Below are positions 6,851 through 9,227 of a DNA stretch of 9,227 nucleotides, one piece after another. Where the stretch lies: NCBI GenBank assembly GCA_937958365.1, contig CALFEW010001009.1:1-9227 (forward strand), in the 5' to 3' direction. This stretch comes from an uncultured Chloroflexota bacterium (GTDB lineage Bacteria; Chloroflexota; Anaerolineae; Promineifilales; Promineifilaceae). Every line of letters starts with the position of its first letter. The stretch's first letter is position 1. Below the pieces are notes generated by a model. The model saw nothing but the letters and a program-made list of their open reading frames with translations, ran no database searches and was not told the DNA's origin. Made by a program: the position numbers and the translations under genes.

Positions 6851-6855
6851 AGGAG
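6851..6855 (+). promoter_or_regulatory. Ribosome binding site that fixes the kdpC start
   Basis: AGGAG lies 8 nt before the ATG at 6864, in the 16-nt gap after the kdpB stop. It supports that ATG over an earlier in-frame TTG at 6813 that lies inside kdpB and would add 17 residues unlike any KdpC N-terminus. A second ATG at 6870 is too close to tell apart by sequence alone, but the spacing favours 6864. Confidence 0.75.
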
Positions 6856-6863
6856 TTTGTCAC

Positions 6864-7454
6864 ATGACCATGTTTTTACGCTTTTTACGGCCGTCACTGG
6901 CCTTCCTGGGCTTGTTTACGCTGCTCACCGGCGTTTTGTATCCGCTAACGGTAACGGCCGTGGCCCAGACCCTCTTCCCCCGCCAGGCCAACGGCAGCCT
7001 GATGGAGGAAGCAGGCGTCATCGTCGGCTCGGAACTGATCGGCCAGCCGTTTGACGACCCGGCTTATTTTTGGGGACGGCCGTCCATGACCAGTCCGCAG
7101 CCTTACAACGCCGCCGCGTCCGCCGGTTCCAACCTGGCTCCCAGCAATCCCGCCCTGGCGGAATTGGTCGCGGCGCGTGTCGCTGCTCTGAAAATGGCCG
7201 ATCCGGGTAACACGCTGCCTATCCCGGCCGATTTGGTCACCGCGTCCGGCAGTGGGCTGGACCCGCACATCAGCGTGGCGGCGGCCGAATACCAGGTCGC
7301 CAGGGTAGCGCGAGTGAGAGGGTTGGACACGGCCGTTGTCCAACAACTGGTCGCCAACCACACTGAGGGCCGTACCTTTGGCCTGCTGGGCGAAACTCGC
7401 GTCAGCGTCTTGCGCTTGAACCTGGCGCTGGATGCTTTACAATCTACACCATGA
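6864..7454 (+). CDS. kdpC: KdpC, accessory subunit of the K+-transporting ATPase
   Basis: KdpC is the single-span subunit with a large extracytoplasmic domain that binds KdpA/KdpB and raises the pump's affinity. It is 196 aa, similar to E. coli (190). One N-terminal membrane helix lies at about 9-33, then the conserved KdpC blocks: GSELIGQPFDDPAYFWGRPS (55-74), YNAAASAGSNLAPSNP (81-96), PADLVTASGSGLDPHIS (121-137), YQVARVARVRGL (143-154) and a C-terminal LGETRVSVLRLNLALD (175-190). The last block usually reads RVNVL; here Asn is Ser. The gene follows kdpB by 16 nt and its stop overlaps the kdpD start (ATGA, 7451-7454). The four ACGGCCGT copies include one that encodes the Arg-Pro of the conserved GRPS motif, showing the octamer is accommodated by codon choice there. 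Confidence 0.96.
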   Translation: MTMFLRFLRPSLAFLGLFTLLTGVLYPLTVTAVAQTLFPRQANGSLMEEAGVIVGSELIGQPFDDPAYFWGRPSMTSPQPYNAAASAGSNLAPSNPALAELVAARVAALKMADPGNTLPIPADLVTASGSGLDPHISVAAAEYQVARVARVRGLDTAVVQQLVANHTEGRTFGLLGETRVSVLRLNLALDALQSTP

Positions 7455-9227
7455 GCGACAATCGCCCCGACCCAGACCAACTTCTCACCCAGATTCAGCA
7501 CGATGAAGCCCAGGAGAGTCGCGGCAAGCTGAAGATTTTCCTGGGCTACGCCGCCGGCGTGGGCAAAACCTATGCCATGCTGGAGGCAGCCCAACAACGC
7601 CGCGCCGAGGGCGAAGACGTGGTCGTGGGGTATGTGGAAACACACGGCCGTGCCGAAACAGACGCGCTGTTGGCCGATTTGGAAATCATCCCGCGACAGG
7701 CCATCACGTATCGCGGCGTGACGCTGTCCGAAATGGACACCGACGCCATCCTGACGCGCCGACCGCAAATCGTCCTGGTGGATGAGCTGGCGCATACCAA
7801 CGCCCCCGGCTCGCGCCACGCCCGCCGCTACCAGGACGTGCTGGAACTGCTCAACAGCGGCATCCACGTGTACACCACCGTCAACATCCAACATCTGGAA
7901 AGCCTGAACGACGTCGTGGCGCAAGTGACCGGCGTCACCGTGCGCGAAACGATCCCCGACCATATCCTGGACAAAGCCCACGAGATTGAGCTGATTGACC
8001 TGCCCATTGACGAACTGCTGGCGCGGCTGGAAGCCGGCAAAGTGTACGTATCGGAACAGGCGGAACGGGCGCTGCGTAAATTCTTCCGCCCCGGCAACCT
8101 GACGGCGCTGCGGGAGATAGCCCTGCGCCGGGCAGCCGACCGGGTGGATGAACAGATGCGCGCCTACATGCAAAGCCACGCCATTGTCGGCCCCTGGCCG
8201 GCCGGGGAACGGCTGTTGGTGTGCATTAGTCCCAGCCCTTTGAGCGAGCGACTGGTGCGCACCACCCGGCGGTTGGCGCGGAGCCTGGGCGCGGAGTGGA
8301 TTGCCGCTTACGTCGAAACGCCGGGTCACGCCAGCCTGCCAGAAGCAGACAAGGACCGGGTAGCCCACACACTGCAACTGGCTGAGGAATTGGGCGCACA
8401 GACCATCCGGCTCAGTGGCCCGTCGGTGGCGGATACGCTGGTCAACTACGCGCTCAGCCGCAATGTGACCAAGATTGTGGCCGGGAAACCCCTGCGCCCG
8501 CGCTGGCGAGAGTGGCTGGGTGGCTCGATCATTGACCAGATTGTGCAGCGCAGCCAGGACATGGACGTGTACGTCATCAGCGGCAAGACGGCGGTGAAGA
8601 AAACGGCCGTTTCCCCCCAGCCAACCTCAACCCAACCGGTCAACTGGCGCGCGTATTTGCTCAGCGCCGGTCTGGTTTTGTTGGCGACGCTGGCCGGGCT
8701 GCCGCTACGGCCGTTCATCACCCCGACCAACCTGGTGATGTTGTATCTGGTGGTGGTGATGGTCACGGCCGTGTGGCACGGCCGCCGTCCGGCCATTGTC
8801 GCTTCGCTGCTCAGCGTGGTCGCCTTCGACCTTATCTTCGTGCCGCCTTATTACACCTTCGTCGTCGCCGACGCCGAATACTTGCTGACGTTTGCCGGTT
8901 TTTTGGCCGTCGGACTGGTGATTGGCGCACTGGCGGCGCGCGCTCAGGAGCAGGCGCTGGCTGCCCGCCAACGCGAGGCGCAAACTACCGCCCTGCTAGA
9001 ACTCAGCCAAAAGCTGGCGGTGGTCTCCGACGTGGATAGTATTGCGCAAACGGCCGTTCACCACATCCAGCGCACCTTCAACAACGACGCCGCCCTGTTT
9101 TTGCCAGACAAAACGGGCGGACGGTTGGCTGTTCATGCCGCCTCGGCCACCATCCACCTGGAACCCGACGAGTACGCGGTAGCCGATTGGGTCTTTCGTC
9201 ATGGACAGCCGGCCGGGCGCTTTACCA
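7451..9227 (+). CDS. kdpD: KdpD, osmosensitive K+ sensor histidine kinase (3' end outside the window)
   Basis: KdpD is a membrane sensor kinase that activates KdpE and thereby kdp expression. The frame is open from ATG 7451 to the window end (592 residues of a protein usually near 900). The start overlaps the kdpC stop (ATGA); no good SD is seen, so translational coupling is likely. Order of parts: KdpD N-terminal domain with Walker A GYAAGVGKT (32-40), the IVLVDELAHTN block (107-117), SRHARRYQDVLELL (121-134), YTTVNIQHLESLND (141-154) and VRETIPD (164-170); a USP domain (about 252-376), including SPS-x20-WIAAY (260-287) and IVAGKPLRPRWREWLGGSI (342-360); four membrane helices of DUF4118 type (about 401-418, 426-442, 447-465, 476-496); and a GAF-like region (about 512 onward). 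The dimerisation/phosphoacceptor and ATPase domains lie beyond the window, so kinase activity cannot be judged. Confidence 0.95.
   Translation, partial: MSDNRPDPDQLLTQIQHDEAQESRGKLKIFLGYAAGVGKTYAMLEAAQQRRAEGEDVVVGYVETHGRAETDALLADLEIIPRQAITYRGVTLSEMDTDAILTRRPQIVLVDELAHTNAPGSRHARRYQDVLELLNSGIHVYTTVNIQHLESLNDVVAQVTGVTVRETIPDHILDKAHEIELIDLPIDELLARLEAGKVYVSEQAERALRKFFRPGNLTALREIALRRAADRVDEQMRAYMQSHAIVGPWPAGERLLVCISPSPLSERLVRTTRRLARSLGAEWIAAYVETPGHASLPEADKDRVAHTLQLAEELGAQTIRLSGPSVADTLVNYALSRNVTKIVAGKPLRPRWREWLGGSIIDQIVQRSQDMDVYVISGKTAVKKTAVSPQPTSTQPVNWRAYLLSAGLVLLATLAGLPLRPFITPTNLVMLYLVVVMVTAVWHGRRPAIVASLLSVVAFDLIFVPPYYTFVVADAEYLLTFAGFLAVGLVIGALAARAQEQALAARQREAQTTALLELSQKLAVVSDVDSIAQTAVHHIQRTFNNDAALFLPDKTGGRLAVHAASATIHLEPDEYAVADWVFRHGQPAGRFT

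Larger units (their letters stand above)
149..9057. repeat. Highly iterated palindrome ACGGCCGT, 30 dispersed copies
   Basis: Exact copies start at 149, 990, 1445, 1500, 1654, 1776, 1881, 1910, 2519, 2833, 2922, 3103, 3281, 3311, 3605, 3644, 3914, 4322, 4559, 5540, 6050, 6887, 6954, 7076, 7329, 7644, 8603, 8707, 8765 and 9050 (hand count). Eight are the longer palindrome AACGGCCGTT (starting 148, 2519-1, 3281-1, 3605-1, 3914-1, 5540-1, 8603-1, 9050-1). All lie in coding sequence; 21 are read as Thr-Ala-Val, 7 as Arg-Pro and 2 as Gly-Arg. At 60% G+C, about 0.3 copies would be expected in this length. The function is unknown; cyanobacterial HIP1 is a parallel in kind only. Confidence 0.9.

Noticed and set aside
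6813..6863. Upstream start for kdpC inside kdpB
   Set aside because: The extra 17 residues translate the end of kdpB in another frame. AGGAG at 6851-6855 points to ATG 6864.
7103..8377. 424-codon open frame on the minus strand, antisense to kdpC/kdpD
   Set aside because: It lies wholly opposite two confidently identified genes. It is rich in Gln, Gly, Arg, His and Val runs typical of antisense translation of GC-rich codons, and has no recognisable domain.
1..9227. Mobile element, CRISPR array, tRNA or rRNA
   Set aside because: No transposase or integrase reading frame, no terminal repeats, no regularly spaced direct repeats, and no tRNA or rRNA-like sequence was seen. The dispersed octamer is palindromic and irregularly spaced inside genes, unlike a CRISPR.

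Overview
The window is GC-rich bacterial chromosome (roughly 60% G+C by eye). All genes lie on the + strand and are tightly packed. The best guess for origin is a member of the Chloroflexota (Anaerolineae-like). This rests on the style of the transglutaminase/DUF4129 protein, on a Kdp operon whose KdpD carries a GAF-like region, and on the extreme abundance of one octamer palindrome, ACGGCCGT. The assignment is inference from general appearance; no marker gene such as an rRNA is present.

Layout. Positions 1-1955 hold the 3' part of a membrane-anchored, transglutaminase-like (TgpA/DUF3488-DUF4129 type) protein whose start lies upstream of the window. A 257-nt gap (1956-2212) follows, with a possible promoter and an interrupted hairpin. 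Next is a 167-aa protein with a UspA-like alpha/beta pattern (2213-2716). After a short AT-richer gap comes a compact potassium-uptake operon: a 33-aa membrane micro-protein (2803-2904), kdpF (2901-2990), kdpA (2993-4705), kdpB (4793-6847), kdpC (6864-7454) and kdpD (7451 to the window end, incomplete). The partner response regulator gene kdpE would be expected downstream, outside the window.

How the genes work together. KdpFABC is the high-affinity, ATP-driven K+ importer. KdpA is the channel-like K+-selective subunit, KdpB the P-type ATPase, KdpC the periplasmic-domain accessory subunit and KdpF a small stabilising helix. KdpD is the sensor kinase that, with KdpE, normally switches the operon on at low K+ or under osmotic stress. 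The genes are joined by ATGA overlaps (33-aa ORF/kdpF and kdpC/kdpD) or gaps of 2-16 nt, which points to a single translationally coupled transcript. The exception is an 87-nt gap between kdpA and kdpB. All key catalytic and selectivity-filter motifs are intact, so the pump should be functional.

The most unusual feature is not a gene. The palindrome ACGGCCGT occurs 30 times by hand count, always inside coding sequence, where about 0.3 copies would be expected by chance. It leaves a visible Thr-Ala-Val signature in the proteins. It resembles in kind, though not in sequence, the highly iterated palindrome HIP1 of cyanobacteria. Secondary points are the extra micro-ORF before kdpF, the UspA-like gene next to kdp, a strongly SD-led 20-codon ORF in the kdpA-kdpB gap, and an SxS-X20-[W/F]xAxY motif in the KdpD USP domain that resembles the c-di-AMP-binding motif described for firmicute KdpD.
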